From: Candidatus Sungbacteria bacterium RIFCSPLOWO2_01_FULL_54_21
GTDB lineage: Bacteria > Patescibacteriota > Minisyncoccia > Sungbacterales > HO2-52-23
DNA: 32,543 nucleotides
NCBI GenBank assembly: GCA_001820725.1
Contig: MHQR01000009.1
Coordinates: 1-32,543, forward strand
Direction: 5' to 3'
Made by a program: the position numbers and the translations under genes. This document shows, one piece after another, positions 23,723 to 31,524 of this stretch (position 1 is its first letter; every line of letters starts with the position of its first letter). Below the pieces are notes generated by a model, which was not told where the DNA came from, searched no databases, and was given only the letters and a program-made list of their open reading frames with translations.

Positions 23723-24915
23723 CGCCGCTTGTCCATCGCCACTTTAAACAGCGCTTCCATGCCATCGGCGTATTTTTCCCAGCCCATACTCTTTTCGACA
23801 AATGCCCGGGCATTGCGGCTCAACGATGTATATAACGCAGGATCGGCAACAAGCGATTCTACGGCCATGGCAATCTCCTCCGGCGCGCGCGACCGCACCA
23901 GCAGGGCATTTTCACGATCAGTCATGACTTCATGGGCTCCGGCTCCGCGGGAGACAATGACCGGCGTGCCGCATGCCATTGCCTCAAATACGGCCAAACC
24001 CCACGTCTGCGGATCATTGGCAAAGATGAAAATATGATGACGCTGATACCCATGCACAAGTTCTTCCTCCGACACTCTCCCCGCAAAAAATATGCGGTCA
24101 TCCAGCCCATTTTGTTTCACCAGCGCTTTTATTTCCCCGGCATATTTTTTGTCATTGTCCTGATCGCCGATGATAGTGAGTGTAGCGTTCACGCCGCGGC
24201 CTGCCAAGATTTTTATGGCTTCTATAATGTCTTCAAATCTGCGATGCCTCATGAATATGCCCGTAGTGAGGAGTTGTACGTTAGCGCGATCGGGCGGCTG
24301 TCGCTCGACATAACGGAATACGGCAATATCAAGGCCACTTCGCACCACAGTCGCGTCGCGCCCCAGAAATCTGCGGACATTTTCTTTATTGAAATTATCC
24401 AGCACCGCGATAACGTCCTGTTTTCTGATAAAATTTCGAAGGTCATAAGAGTCCATCAGCCAATGCAGAAACGCTCTGAAAAACGGCACGCGAAAATGAG
24501 GATTCATTTGGCGGCCATACCACTCTGTATAACCGCGTGTCGGCACATCATTCATCATCCACACCGACGGCACATCCTTCACATATTTTTTATAGTACGC
24601 GGCCACGCGATAGCTCACCTGATCGTGCGGATGCAGAAGATCGATATCTTTATCAATTTGCAGAGCGAGTTCTTTTGCTTTTCTGTTTTCGTCAAAGAAG
24701 CCGCCGAGAAAAAAGTGTTTGGTTTCCCCCGCGCCCCTCCATACCGTCACCTGCATGCCTTTGAGCAAATCCTCAAAGCAATCCTTTTTTGAGTATGCAA
24801 ACGTATAGAGCGTGATCTTATGCCCGCGTTTTTGCAACGCACGAGCCAGTTCCAATATCTGCCGCTGTGCCCCACCCCGCGTATTCAGCCGCCGTATAAT
24901 CAAAGCGATGTTCAT
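23719..24915 (-). CDS. Family 4 glycosyltransferase (GT-B)
   Basis: A 398-residue protein with Glyco_transf_4 and Glycos_transf_1 domains. It begins NIALIIRRLNTRGGAQRQIL with the GGAQR loop, has LLHPHDQVSYRVA, DVIAVLDNFNKENV and VRSGLDIAVF at the linker, and then TGIFMRHRRFEDIIEAI, LTIIGDQ and WGLAVFEAMACGTPVIVSRGAG. In the usual E-x7-E motif of GT4 the first Glu is replaced by Gln (QTWGLAVFE), while the second is kept. GT4 retaining enzymes move mannose, glucose, GlcNAc and others from GDP- or UDP-sugars. It is the first gene of the minus-strand run; a TATACT box lies six bases before its ATG, so the operon message may be leaderless. Confidence 0.9.
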   Translation of the reverse strand: MNIALIIRRLNTRGGAQRQILELARALQKRGHKITLYTFAYSKKDCFEDLLKGMQVTVWRGAGETKHFFLGGFFDENRKAKELALQIDKDIDLLHPHDQVSYRVAAYYKKYVKDVPSVWMMNDVPTRGYTEWYGRQMNPHFRVPFFRAFLHWLMDSYDLRNFIRKQDVIAVLDNFNKENVRRFLGRDATVVRSGLDIAVFRYVERQPPDRANVQLLTTGIFMRHRRFEDIIEAIKILAGRGVNATLTIIGDQDNDKKYAGEIKALVKQNGLDDRIFFAGRVSEEELVHGYQRHHIFIFANDPQTWGLAVFEAMACGTPVIVSRGAGAHEVMTDRENALLVRSRAPEEIAMAVESLVADPALYTSLSRNARAFVEKSMGWEKYADGMEALFKVAMDKRR

Positions 24916-24921
24916 ATATTA

Positions 24922-24927
24922 AGTATA
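24922..24927 (-). promoter_or_regulatory. Candidate -10 box for the long glycan operon
   Basis: TATACT on the minus strand, six bases before the ATG at 24915, which would place transcription start at the start codon. No recognisable -35 at the right distance. If real, this would be the promoter for the sixteen-gene run ending at 7587. Confidence 0.3.
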
Positions 24928-24952
24928 ACGGCGATCTCCACCCTACGGCATC

Positions 24953-24981
24953 TTGACTTCTCCGGAATAGCATGATATGAA
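24953..24981 (+). promoter_or_regulatory. Sigma-70-type promoter for the gene at 25035
   Basis: TTGACT (24953-24958) and TATGAA (24976-24981) are 17 bases apart. This is the best-matching promoter in the window and is divergent from the glycan operon. Transcription should start near 24988, leaving a leader of about 47 bases. Confidence 0.65.
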
Positions 24982-25021
24982 AAGTGTAGTCCTTACCACA
25001 CCAATGAACTTCCCTCTTACG

Positions 25022-25028
25022 AAAGGAG
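25022..25028 (+). promoter_or_regulatory. Strong Shine-Dalgarno AAAGGAG
   Basis: AAAGGAG six bases before the ATG at 25035. It fixes that start, and it is notable because most genes in the window have no visible ribosome binding site. Confidence 0.75.
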
Positions 25029-25034
25029 TGGCAC

Positions 25035-25829
25035 ATGCCACATCCAAGAGTTATGGTCGTCTCAACATCCTGGTATCCCGACACTGACGACGTGCGTTGC
25101 CAACAGATGGGAGAGGTGGCCACCCTCACGCGCGAGGCGGGGCACTATATGGCCCTCGTGGATGGTTCTAAGAACCCCGATGTTGCCGCATTTCTCAAAG
25201 CATGCGGCACTCTTGTTTTCGCCCAGCGGGAACCGGGCATGGCATCATCGCGGCGCGAAGCGTTTGCGCACGCGAAAGAGATTCTCCTCGAGCTTCCCCA
25301 TATACATCAGGGGAGAAGGATCGTTTTCTGGACAGAGGAAAAGCCCTACATAGTGGAGAAGATACCTGCGATCATTGAGCCACTCCTTTGCGGAAGCGCA
25401 GAGGCATGCATTGCAAAGCGGAGCCAGTCCAGCTTTCGCACCTGGCCATGGTTCCAGGCAGAAAGCGAGCAGGGGGCAAACGCCGCCTACAATGAGGCAA
25501 CAGGCCGCAACTCCGACCCCATGCACGGACCTGTAGCCGTGCTCATCGAATTTGCAGACGTGCTGATCAATTGCTACCCGGAGAGGTACGGCGTTCTGCC
25601 GTTCGCGGCAGGATATATCCAGCACTTCGCCCTAATGGAGATGATGGCCTCGGGATGTATAGTGGCGGACAGCGAGCCGCTTGACGTCATCTATCCTCCT
25701 CTCCAGAAAATGAAGGAGGAAACGGCTTTGCTCGATGCGATGCTGGAAAAACGCAGACAACAGAAAGAGGAACTGTCGGAAAGCTATCGCATTGCCGCTC
25801 GGACACTCGGCATCAACTCAACCACATAG
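25035..25829 (+). CDS. Unrecognised protein, possibly GT-A-like nucleotide-sugar transferase
   Basis: A 264-residue soluble protein. MVVSTSWYPDTDDVRCQQMG and LVDGSKNPDVAAFLKACG at the N-terminus, followed by REPGMASSRREAFAHAKEIL, look like the start of a GT-A fold in which the base of the nucleotide is held by a G-M-x-S-S-R-R-E helix start; RRIVFWTEEKPYIVEKIP and VAVLIEFADVLINCYPERYG follow. No clear DxD is present. The last 40 residues are charged helix. The gene has its own promoter and a strong Shine-Dalgarno and is followed directly by a broken Nudix gene: its TAG stop is part of an AGGAG site for that gene. It may be a regulator or transferase linked to nucleotide sugars. I do not recognise a named family, so the function is open. 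Confidence 0.75.
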   Translation: MPHPRVMVVSTSWYPDTDDVRCQQMGEVATLTREAGHYMALVDGSKNPDVAAFLKACGTLVFAQREPGMASSRREAFAHAKEILLELPHIHQGRRIVFWTEEKPYIVEKIPAIIEPLLCGSAEACIAKRSQSSFRTWPWFQAESEQGANAAYNEATGRNSDPMHGPVAVLIEFADVLINCYPERYGVLPFAAGYIQHFALMEMMASGCIVADSEPLDVIYPPLQKMKEETALLDAMLEKRRQQKEELSESYRIAARTLGINSTT

Positions 25830-25839
25830 GAGATATCTC

Positions 25840-26368
25840 TTGGAAAAAGAGACGTAGACGAAAGAGGAAATCCAAGCTGGTATGAGTTTTCTCCAAAAAG
25901 TCAGGAGAAACGACGGCTGGCCGGACGAGGCGTGCATGCGCATTGCGCATAGCATGACGCCGCGATGGGCGCCGGAGCTTGTCTTCACGGAGCCGTGGCC
26001 AAAGTTCCCAGAAGTCAAGATACTTCTCACCGCCTATGACGGCGGTATCAAAGAGTATCGCGGCAAGTGGCACATACCGGGCGGGTACCGGCAGTGTGGA
26101 GGACGAGAGTTTTGAGGCGACATGTTCGCGGGTGGCATTAGAGGAAGTCGGCATTGATGTGTCCGTACTCGGCACGCTAGCCCTCCCCTACTTGTGGCGC
26201 CCCGGCGAGCACCCTTACGGAAGACCCCTATCCATCTACACAATCGTGAGGTCACTGGGAATCATCCAAGAGACAGACACCAGGCGTTTCTTCGGTCCCA
26301 ACGAACTTCCAGACAATATCGTCAAGGTGCATCGGAGGTTCATCGAACAGCACCTATTTCTAGTTTGA
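25840..26368 (+). pseudogene. Nudix hydrolase gene broken by an in-frame TAG and a frameshift
   Basis: The stop of the previous gene forms TAGGAG, and AGGAG (25828-25832) sits seven bases before a TTG at 25840. From there the frame reads MEKET, a TAG at 25855-25857, then TKEEIQAGMSFLQKVRRND and onward through WHIPGGYRQCG. It then ends at 26115 because the rest of the Nudix box (ESFEATCSRVALEEVGIDV) is in the +1 frame, which continues to a TGA at 26366-26368 with LALPYLWRPGEHPYGRPL. Removing four bases (GGAC, near 26100) would restore the canonical G-x5-E-x7-R-x-x-x-E-E spacing. Translation could instead start at the ATG at 25882, avoiding the TAG, but the frameshift remains. Nudix enzymes hydrolyse nucleotide-linked compounds, such as GDP-mannose. 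Assembly error is possible for the frameshift, less so for two independent defects. Confidence 0.7.
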
Positions 26369-26396
26369 GCTGACTGTTACCAGTCCGCAAAACCCG

Positions 26397-26421
26397 AGCG
26401 GCCTCGCATCCCGAGGCCGCT
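26397..26421. terminator. Strong GC-rich intrinsic terminator between convergent genes
   Basis: Arms AGCGGCCTCG (26397-26406) and CGAGGCCGCT (26412-26421) around CATCC, followed on the plus strand by TTTCATTTTTTATTTT. It ends the plus-strand unit. The T-rich tail also covers the stop codon and last codons of the convergent minus-strand gene at 26424, so it is shared space. Confidence 0.9.
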
Positions 26422-26423
26422 TT

Positions 26424-27656
26424 TCATTTTTTATTTTCCGCAACGAGTCCTTTGTTTTTGAAGAAGGCGGCGAAGACGGCGAGGATGTAGTCAAGGTGTT
26501 TTTTGTCCATTTCCGGATGACAGCCGATATAGAAGCCATGGTGGTTGATGTTGGCGGTTATGGGGTATTTCGGTTCCAGATTGCCGAACATACCCACATA
26601 CACCGGTTGGTTGATGAGGGGCATCATGTAGCGCGTTTCCACGTTCCAGTCCTCAAGCCATGCCACCAGTTCGTCACGGGTAAACAGACGCGGGTCTTTG
26701 ATGACCATGGTAAACATCATATACGCGTGTTCCCGATTATCGGGACGCGTGGGCAATTGCAGGAATCCTTCGTACCGCTTCATGCCTTTGAGAAGATACG
26801 CCGCATAGCGCTGGCGCAGTTTGATATTTTTTTTCAAATATTTCAGTTCGGCAATGCCGAGCGCTCCTTCCAGTTCCGTCATGCGGTAACTGTATCCGAC
26901 GCTGATAAAAGAAAACCTTTTGTTCGCCACCTCAAATCGCGCCTTGCCTTTCAACCCCTTGTCATCGTCCATGGAAACATAAATAGAATCGCGGCCGTGG
27001 TTCACCAAGCTTTTCATGCGCACCGCAAGATCGGGATCGTTGGTGAGCGCCAATCCCCCCACCCCTGTAGTAATAAGGTGCGCCATGTAGGTAGAAAAGC
27101 ATACAATATCGCCGTCAGCGCCCACAGGCCTGCCTTTGTAGCTTACACCCACGGCTTCGCATGAATCCTCTACCACGCGGAGTTTGTGCTTGCGCGCAAT
27201 CGCCGTAATCGGATCCATGTCCGCGGACATGCCAAAGAGATGCACCGGTGCAATAGCCCGCGTGCGCGGCGTAATCGCGGCTTCTATTTTCTTCGGGTCA
27301 ATATGATAGGTGTACGGGTCCACGTCGACAAAGACGGGCTTCAATCCGTTCTGGAGCACGACATTGGATGTTGCCACAAACGTAATCGCGGGCACGATAA
27401 CCTCGTCCCCGTCTTTCCATCCGTCCTTTTCTTTCAACGCATGAAAAGCCACTTGCAAAGCGCTGGTCCCGCTGTTTGCGGAGATCGCAAATTTTCTGCC
27501 GCAGACCCGCGCAAATTCCTGTTCAAAGCGCTTGAGCATGGGCCCATATGAGATCCTGCCCGAATTAAGCACCCGATTCACTAGGCGTTTTGCGTATGGC
27601 GTGATGATGGCGCCGCCCACGCCTATTTTTTTCGGATGCCGTTTGAGTGCCGCCAT
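26424..27656 (-). CDS. DegT/DnrJ-fold PLP enzyme with catalytic Lys replaced by His (ColD-like sugar 3-dehydratase)
   Basis: A 410-residue fold-type I PLP enzyme. NSGTSALQVAFHAL (61-74), VPAITFVATSNVV, VDVDPYTYHID, PVHLFGMSADMDP and VVEDSCEAVGVSYKG are the standard DegT/DnrJ/EryC1 blocks, and RDSIYVSMDD and YSYRMTELEGALGIAELKY follow. The segment that normally holds the Schiff-base Lys reads FSTYMAHLITTGVGG: His193 (codon 27078-27080) aligns with the Lys, as in ColD and E1/RfbH, which dehydrate at C3 instead of transaminating. E1's iron-sulfur cysteines are not evident, so ColD (GDP-4-keto-6-deoxymannose 3-dehydratase) is the nearest model. The gene follows gmd with one base between; gmd makes exactly that substrate. 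The expected product is a GDP-4-keto-3,6-dideoxyhexose. The ATG at 27656 is chosen. Confidence 0.85.
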   Translation of the reverse strand: MAALKRHPKKIGVGGAIITPYAKRLVNRVLNSGRISYGPMLKRFEQEFARVCGRKFAISANSGTSALQVAFHALKEKDGWKDGDEVIVPAITFVATSNVVLQNGLKPVFVDVDPYTYHIDPKKIEAAITPRTRAIAPVHLFGMSADMDPITAIARKHKLRVVEDSCEAVGVSYKGRPVGADGDIVCFSTYMAHLITTGVGGLALTNDPDLAVRMKSLVNHGRDSIYVSMDDDKGLKGKARFEVANKRFSFISVGYSYRMTELEGALGIAELKYLKKNIKLRQRYAAYLLKGMKRYEGFLQLPTRPDNREHAYMMFTMVIKDPRLFTRDELVAWLEDWNVETRYMMPLINQPVYVGMFGNLEPKYPITANINHHGFYIGCHPEMDKKHLDYILAVFAAFFKNKGLVAENKK

Positions 27657-27657
27657 A

Positions 27658-28635
27658 TTATTGTCCCCGCGCAAGGCGTTCTACGTCCGCGTCCACCATC
27701 ATCTGCACCAACTCTTGAAATCCTACTTTCGGCTTCCATTTCAATTCTTTGTGCGCGCGCCGCGCATCCGCCAACAGCAGATGCACATCTGCAGGGCGCA
27801 GAAGCGTCTTGTCCACCTTCACATATTTTTTCCAATCGAGTTTGAGGTGCGCAAATGCCGCCTCGACGAATTCCCGTACGCTGTGCGTTATTCCGGTGCC
27901 GATCACGTAGTCGCCCGGTGTATCCTGCTGGAGCATGAGCCACATGGCTTCAACATAATCCCCTGCAAATCCCCAATCGCGCTTGGCGTCCAGATTGCCG
28001 AGCCGCAGTTCTTTCGCAAGTCCCAGCTTGATCTCCGCCGCCCGATGCGTAATTTTTCGCGTTACGAACTCCATGCCCCTGCGCGGCGACTCATGATTGA
28101 AAAGGATGCCTGACGCGGCAAACATACCGTACGACTCGCGATAATTGATGGTAATCCAATGCCCGTACAGTTTGGCCACGCCATACGGACTGCGGGGATA
28201 AAAATGGGTCTTCTCGTTTTGCGGCGATTCTTTACTCCCGCCGAACATTTCCGATGAAGACGCCTGATAGAATTTTATTTTCGGATTGACCTGACGGACG
28301 GCTTCCAGTATGCGCGTGACCCCAAGTCCCGTGACCTCGCCTGTATACACGGGCTGGGGCCATGAATCGCCGACAAATGATTGCGCGGCAAGATTGTACA
28401 CTTCATCGGGCTTTGCTTTTTTCAGCGCGTGTACGAGCGACGCCTCATCCAGCAAATCGCCGGAAAGAAACGTTACGTTATGCATGGACGCTGAAATATT
28501 TTCGCGATTTTTCTTGCTCGCGCGCCGCTCCAGGCCGAATATCCGGTATCCCTTGGCGAGCAAAAAATCAGCCAGATATGAACCGTCCTGGCCGCAGATG
28601 CCCGTGATGAGCGCGCTTTTTTGTTTTGGCTTCAT
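27658..28635 (-). CDS. gmd: GDP-mannose 4,6-dehydratase
   Basis: A 325-residue extended [22 protein letters not shown] gives the NADP-binding turn; [32 protein letters not shown], and [20 protein letters not shown] supply Ser/Thr, Glu and the Tyr-x-x-x-Lys of the active site; [21 protein letters not shown] and [19 protein letters not shown] are diagnostic of Gmd rather than other 4,6-dehydratases. It converts GDP-D-mannose to GDP-4-keto-6-deoxy-D-mannose, the branch point to GDP-fucose, rhamnose, perosamine and colitose. The ATG at 28635 shares ATGA with the stop of the methyltransferase gene upstream. No reductase/epimerase for fucose (WcaG) is next to it; the following gene is a His-type DegT enzyme. 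Confidence 0.95.
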   Translation of the reverse strand: MKPKQKSALITGICGQDGSYLADFLLAKGYRIFGLERRASKKNRENISASMHNVTFLSGDLLDEASLVHALKKAKPDEVYNLAAQSFVGDSWPQPVYTGEVTGLGVTRILEAVRQVNPKIKFYQASSSEMFGGSKESPQNEKTHFYPRSPYGVAKLYGHWITINYRESYGMFAASGILFNHESPRRGMEFVTRKITHRAAEIKLGLAKELRLGNLDAKRDWGFAGDYVEAMWLMLQQDTPGDYVIGTGITHSVREFVEAAFAHLKLDWKKYVKVDKTLLRPADVHLLLADARRAHKELKWKPKVGFQELVQMMVDADVERLARGQ

Positions 28636-29300
28636 AGACAAAGACCGTTGTATGCCCCGGGCTTCTTAAGCAGAAAATAATAATTTCTCGGCGTGTCCAG
28701 GGAAGTTTTTTCTTCCGCAATGGTAAAGCCAGCCTGCGTTATGGCGTGCCGTATGCGACGAAGGGGGAAGCCCGTCACACCAATCTCCCAATAATGCCCT
28801 CGTTTAACGATCGGTGTGCCGCCTCGTTGGACTTTTATCAGCATGTCGCGCGTTTTAAAGAAAGGGATTTTACAGCGGAGTCCGATGAGAATGTTCCGGC
28901 TATCGGGCTCTGAAAGCAAGACGGATCCGCGGCAGATGCGAAAAATTTCTTTCAATGCTTTCGGAAAATCGTCAAAAGGCAAATGCTCAAGAACCTCGCA
29001 TACCAGCACCATATCAAAGGTATCGTCAGGAAACGGCATAGTCAGGACAGTTCCTAACACATCCGGAGAATACTCCTTTTTGTTGTCAAGGGTCGTTACG
29101 GCGACGCCAAACTTTTTTAAATAATCGGTAACAAATCCATGGGAAGGTCCGATCTCCAAAACGGTAAAATTTTCCAGTTTTTTCTCCCGCCGGCGCACCT
29201 CGCGCGCAACAAAATTGACCTGATGGTAATAGTGGATCCAGCGTGCCTTATGATCGTAAAAATCTTTGGACCAAAATGGTATGTCGTATACGCTTGGCAT
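28632..29300 (-). CDS. Class I SAM-dependent methyltransferase
   Basis: A 222-residue protein with the Methyltransf_11 core: [21 protein letters not shown] (motif I; Pro-Ser-His in place of the common glycine-rich turn), [46 protein letters not shown] and [12 protein letters not shown] charged C-terminal part of about 60 residues contains [16 protein letters not shown], probably recognising the substrate. It overlaps gmd by four bases, so methylation of the GDP-derived sugar or of a chain that contains it is the likely role. The 103 bases upstream, before the next gene's stop, contain no gene and no clear promoter. Confidence 0.85.
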   Translation of the reverse strand: MPSVYDIPFWSKDFYDHKARWIHYYHQVNFVAREVRRREKKLENFTVLEIGPSHGFVTDYLKKFGVAVTTLDNKKEYSPDVLGTVLTMPFPDDTFDMVLVCEVLEHLPFDDFPKALKEIFRICRGSVLLSEPDSRNILIGLRCKIPFFKTRDMLIKVQRGGTPIVKRGHYWEIGVTGFPLRRIRHAITQAGFTIAEEKTSLDTPRNYYFLLKKPGAYNGLCL

Positions 29301-29403
29301 GGTTGTGGCATAGACACTACTCTCTCGCTATCATACGCGCTATAACGGCGTACAAGACGCTCCTGTCTCTCCACCTGTAGCATAGAAAGGGCGCGGCGTC
29401 TAT

Positions 29404-30525
29404 TTAGAGCCTATGGTAGAGCGTTACATAGGCGCTCACGTGTTTTTCCCATGACATGGTGCGCGCAAACGCGAGAGAACGCGCCCCCATCTCTCCTTTC
29501 AACTTTTTATCGCGCAAAATCTTTGCAATCGCGTCGGCAAAGTCGTCGGGGTCGCGCGTGGATACAAGAATGCCGTTCTTGCCGTCCTCTACCGCGTCAT
29601 CAATCCCGCAGTTTTTACTCCCCACCACCGGCAGTCCTGCGGCCGCGGCTTCCAGAAACACGATACCGAATCCCTCCACATCGTGCAGGATATTTTGTGA
29701 AAACAAGCAAAATAGCTCGGCATTTTTATAGATTTCGGCAAGTGCCGTGCGGCTAGGTACGTCCTGTAAAATATGCACGCGGTTTCCGAGTCCAAGTTCG
29801 GCGATCAGATTTTTCAAACGGCGGTCATAGACATCAGTATAGCGCTTGCCGACGATGACATAATGGAGATCGGGAAACCTGTCCGCAATTTTGGCGAATG
29901 ACCGGATGCTGAAGTGATATCCCTTGCGCCAGCGCAATTGCCCAACACCGAGGATATAGGGCTTATATGCTTGTAGGTTGTAGGTCGTTGAAGCAAATGT
30001 CTTTGCTTCAACGGGTTGTAGGTTACTGTTTGCCGAAAATTCAGTTATATCTATACCCGGATTGATGACCGTGATTTTCAACTCCGGCATTTTTTTCAAG
30101 ATCTCATCCCGCGTAAACGCGCTGATCGCGGTGACGGCCGCGGCACGACGGTATGCCCAGCGCATAAACGGCGCGTAGCGCCAAAAATACAGAGGATGGA
30201 TAGAGCCCGTGCCGATTGCCGTAATGATGAGCTTTTTGCCAAGACCAATGGACGCGAGCGCCGCGATAAAGCCGTAGGGAAAAATGTCGAGCGCGTGCAC
30301 GACATCGCATTGCTTTATCAATCGCCGTATCTTGGGCAGTTCACGCAAAAGCGCCAGCCGGCTTGCATGAATCAAGGCGTGTTCGTTCGACTCACCTGAC
30401 GCTAGGGTCGTGAGTACGACTATTTCGGCAGGGAGCGCACGGGAAAGCTCCGTAATAAGGCGGCGGGAGAAAACCCCCGCCCCGTTATCCTGCCACAGAT
30501 TGTGCGCCAAAAAACAAATTTTCAT
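29404..30525 (-). CDS. Family 4 glycosyltransferase with a palindromic in-frame insert
   Basis: A 373-residue GT-B protein. It begins KICFLAHNLWQDNGAGVFS with the G-A-G-V loop, has CDVVHALDIFPYGFIAAL, AVTAISAFTRDEIL and VINPGIDITEFSA, then the Glycos_transf_1 part: YILGVGQLRWRKGYHFSI, HYVIVGKRYTDVY, RVHILQDVPSRTAL and VEGFGIVFLEAAAAGLPVVG with an intact E-x7-E (E-GFGIVFL-E). Between the acceptor and donor halves, about residues 168-187, lies an unusual low-complexity stretch (NSNLQPVEAKTFASTTYNLQ) encoded by a repeat described at 29971-30023. The glycosyltransferase function is clear, the donor is not. It is two bases after the S66 peptidase gene. Confidence 0.9.
   Translation of the reverse strand: MKICFLAHNLWQDNGAGVFSRRLITELSRALPAEIVVLTTLASGESNEHALIHASRLALLRELPKIRRLIKQCDVVHALDIFPYGFIAALASIGLGKKLIITAIGTGSIHPLYFWRYAPFMRWAYRRAAAVTAISAFTRDEILKKMPELKITVINPGIDITEFSANSNLQPVEAKTFASTTYNLQAYKPYILGVGQLRWRKGYHFSIRSFAKIADRFPDLHYVIVGKRYTDVYDRRLKNLIAELGLGNRVHILQDVPSRTALAEIYKNAELFCLFSQNILHDVEGFGIVFLEAAAAGLPVVGSKNCGIDDAVEDGKNGILVSTRDPDDFADAIAKILRDKKLKGEMGARSLAFARTMSWEKHVSAYVTLYHRL
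29971..30023. repeat. Palindromic repeat unit inside the GT4 gene
   Basis: A perfect 12-bp inverted repeat, CGTTGAAGCAAA (29986-29997) and TTTGCTTCAACG (30002-30013), with a 4-base loop TGTC, is flanked by direct repeats of TTGTAGGT (29971-29978, a shortened copy at 29979-29985, and 30016-30023). The whole unit is in frame, falls in the linker between the two GT-B domains and encodes about 18 residues with no homology to GT4 proteins. It looks like an inserted small repeat element tolerated in a surface loop. Confidence 0.6.
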
Positions 30526-30527
30526 CG

Positions 30528-31499
30528 CTATGCTACGGTCGCGTCATCAATGGAAAGGTATTTTGCGTCAGCATCAATCGTGGCGCGACATCCCACCGGA
30601 AACGTGTAATTTTCAACATTGTGTCCCAGCTCGCCTATTTCCAGAATCGGGAAATCATACCCCCTCGTTGCCTCTAGAACCATATCTGCCACCTCGCGGT
30701 TTTTGCTCTCTTCCTTCATCTCGTGATTGTCAAAATAGCCGAGAATGAGCCCCTTGATCTTTGCAAAAGTGCCATTAAGCCGGAGTGCTGTGAACTGGCG
30801 ATCAAGTCTCGCAAGTGACTCCGTTCCTTCCAAAAACAGCATCGCGTCTTGAAAATCAGCGCCGTATCCTGCGAGCATTGTCGTGATGAGACAGCCCGAA
30901 TGCCCGCCCATCAGTATGCCGCTCGCGCACCCGCTCCGCACTCCGCGCCATCCCGAATATATGAGCTCCTTTTTCTCTATGTGTCGCCACTGCGGATTAG
31001 GCGCCAACACCCCTACATTTCTCTCAAAAAATGTTTTCTTGAAATTCTCGACAAACAGTTCGGACATCGAGTCGCTGAAACCCCACAGAAACGATGGCCC
31101 GTAATATGCTATCAGTCCTGTCTTTGCAAAAATGGCGTTGACGAGCGTAGTGCCGTCCGAGAAGCCCGCGAATATCTTCGGATCGCGCCGGATCATGTCG
31201 TAATCAATCCCGTCGAGCAGATGATTGGCCGTGTCCCCGCCCTGGGACATCATGATCATTTTTACCTCCGGGTCGCGCCACAGCGCATGAAAATCAGTGA
31301 GTCGCGCCTCCCGCGTGCCCGCATTGTAAAAATGCCTGTCAAACGCATGCGCGCCCATTTTTACTTTCAGATCCATCGCCTCCAGCGCCGCACGAGCGCG
31401 CGCACAATCCGTCTGCAAATGTTCGGCGATATACGATGAGGGAGAAAGAATTCCCATTGCATCCCCTGCTTCCAATCGCTTTGGTTTGATGATATCCAT
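30528..31499 (-). CDS. S66 peptidase (LD-carboxypeptidase/MccF-like)
   Basis: A 323-residue protein. It begins DIIKPKRLEAGDAMGILSPS, has MIMMSQGGDTANHLLDGIDY, and then FAGFSDGTTLVNAIF with the nucleophile Ser114. Glu224 in MLFLEGTESLARLDRQF and His293 in GELGHNVENYTFPVG complete the Ser-Glu-His triad of family S66. LdcA members trim the last D-Ala from tetrapeptides in murein recycling; MccF members cleave microcin C-type acyl-adenylates. The MccF group fits the sequence slightly better (GG-D-T loop, GHNVENYTFPVG), but the choice is not firm. It has no signal peptide, so it is cytoplasmic. First gene of the 26424-31499 unit; it starts at the ATG at 31499. Confidence 0.9.
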   Translation of the reverse strand: MDIIKPKRLEAGDAMGILSPSSYIAEHLQTDCARARAALEAMDLKVKMGAHAFDRHFYNAGTREARLTDFHALWRDPEVKMIMMSQGGDTANHLLDGIDYDMIRRDPKIFAGFSDGTTLVNAIFAKTGLIAYYGPSFLWGFSDSMSELFVENFKKTFFERNVGVLAPNPQWRHIEKKELIYSGWRGVRSGCASGILMGGHSGCLITTMLAGYGADFQDAMLFLEGTESLARLDRQFTALRLNGTFAKIKGLILGYFDNHEMKEESKNREVADMVLEATRGYDFPILEIGELGHNVENYTFPVGCRATIDADAKYLSIDDATVA

Positions 31500-31524
31500 A
31501 AAATAAGTGTATCACTAAAGAAAC

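Noticed and set aside
23932-24792. Plus-strand open frame of 286 codons
   Set aside because: Antisense to the GT4 gene with intact motifs; no recognisable protein features.
26113-26115. UGA read as an amino acid (SR1/Gracilibacteria code)
   Set aside because: Reading through this TGA gives no coding-like continuation, and several good genes (for example the SDR at 10315 and the methyltransferase at 7580) end with TGA at expected lengths.
26100-26368. Programmed +1 frameshift in the Nudix gene at TTT TGA
   Set aside because: The tRNA could re-pair on the T run, but the resulting protein would have six and not seven residues between Glu and Arg of the Nudix box; an indel fits better.
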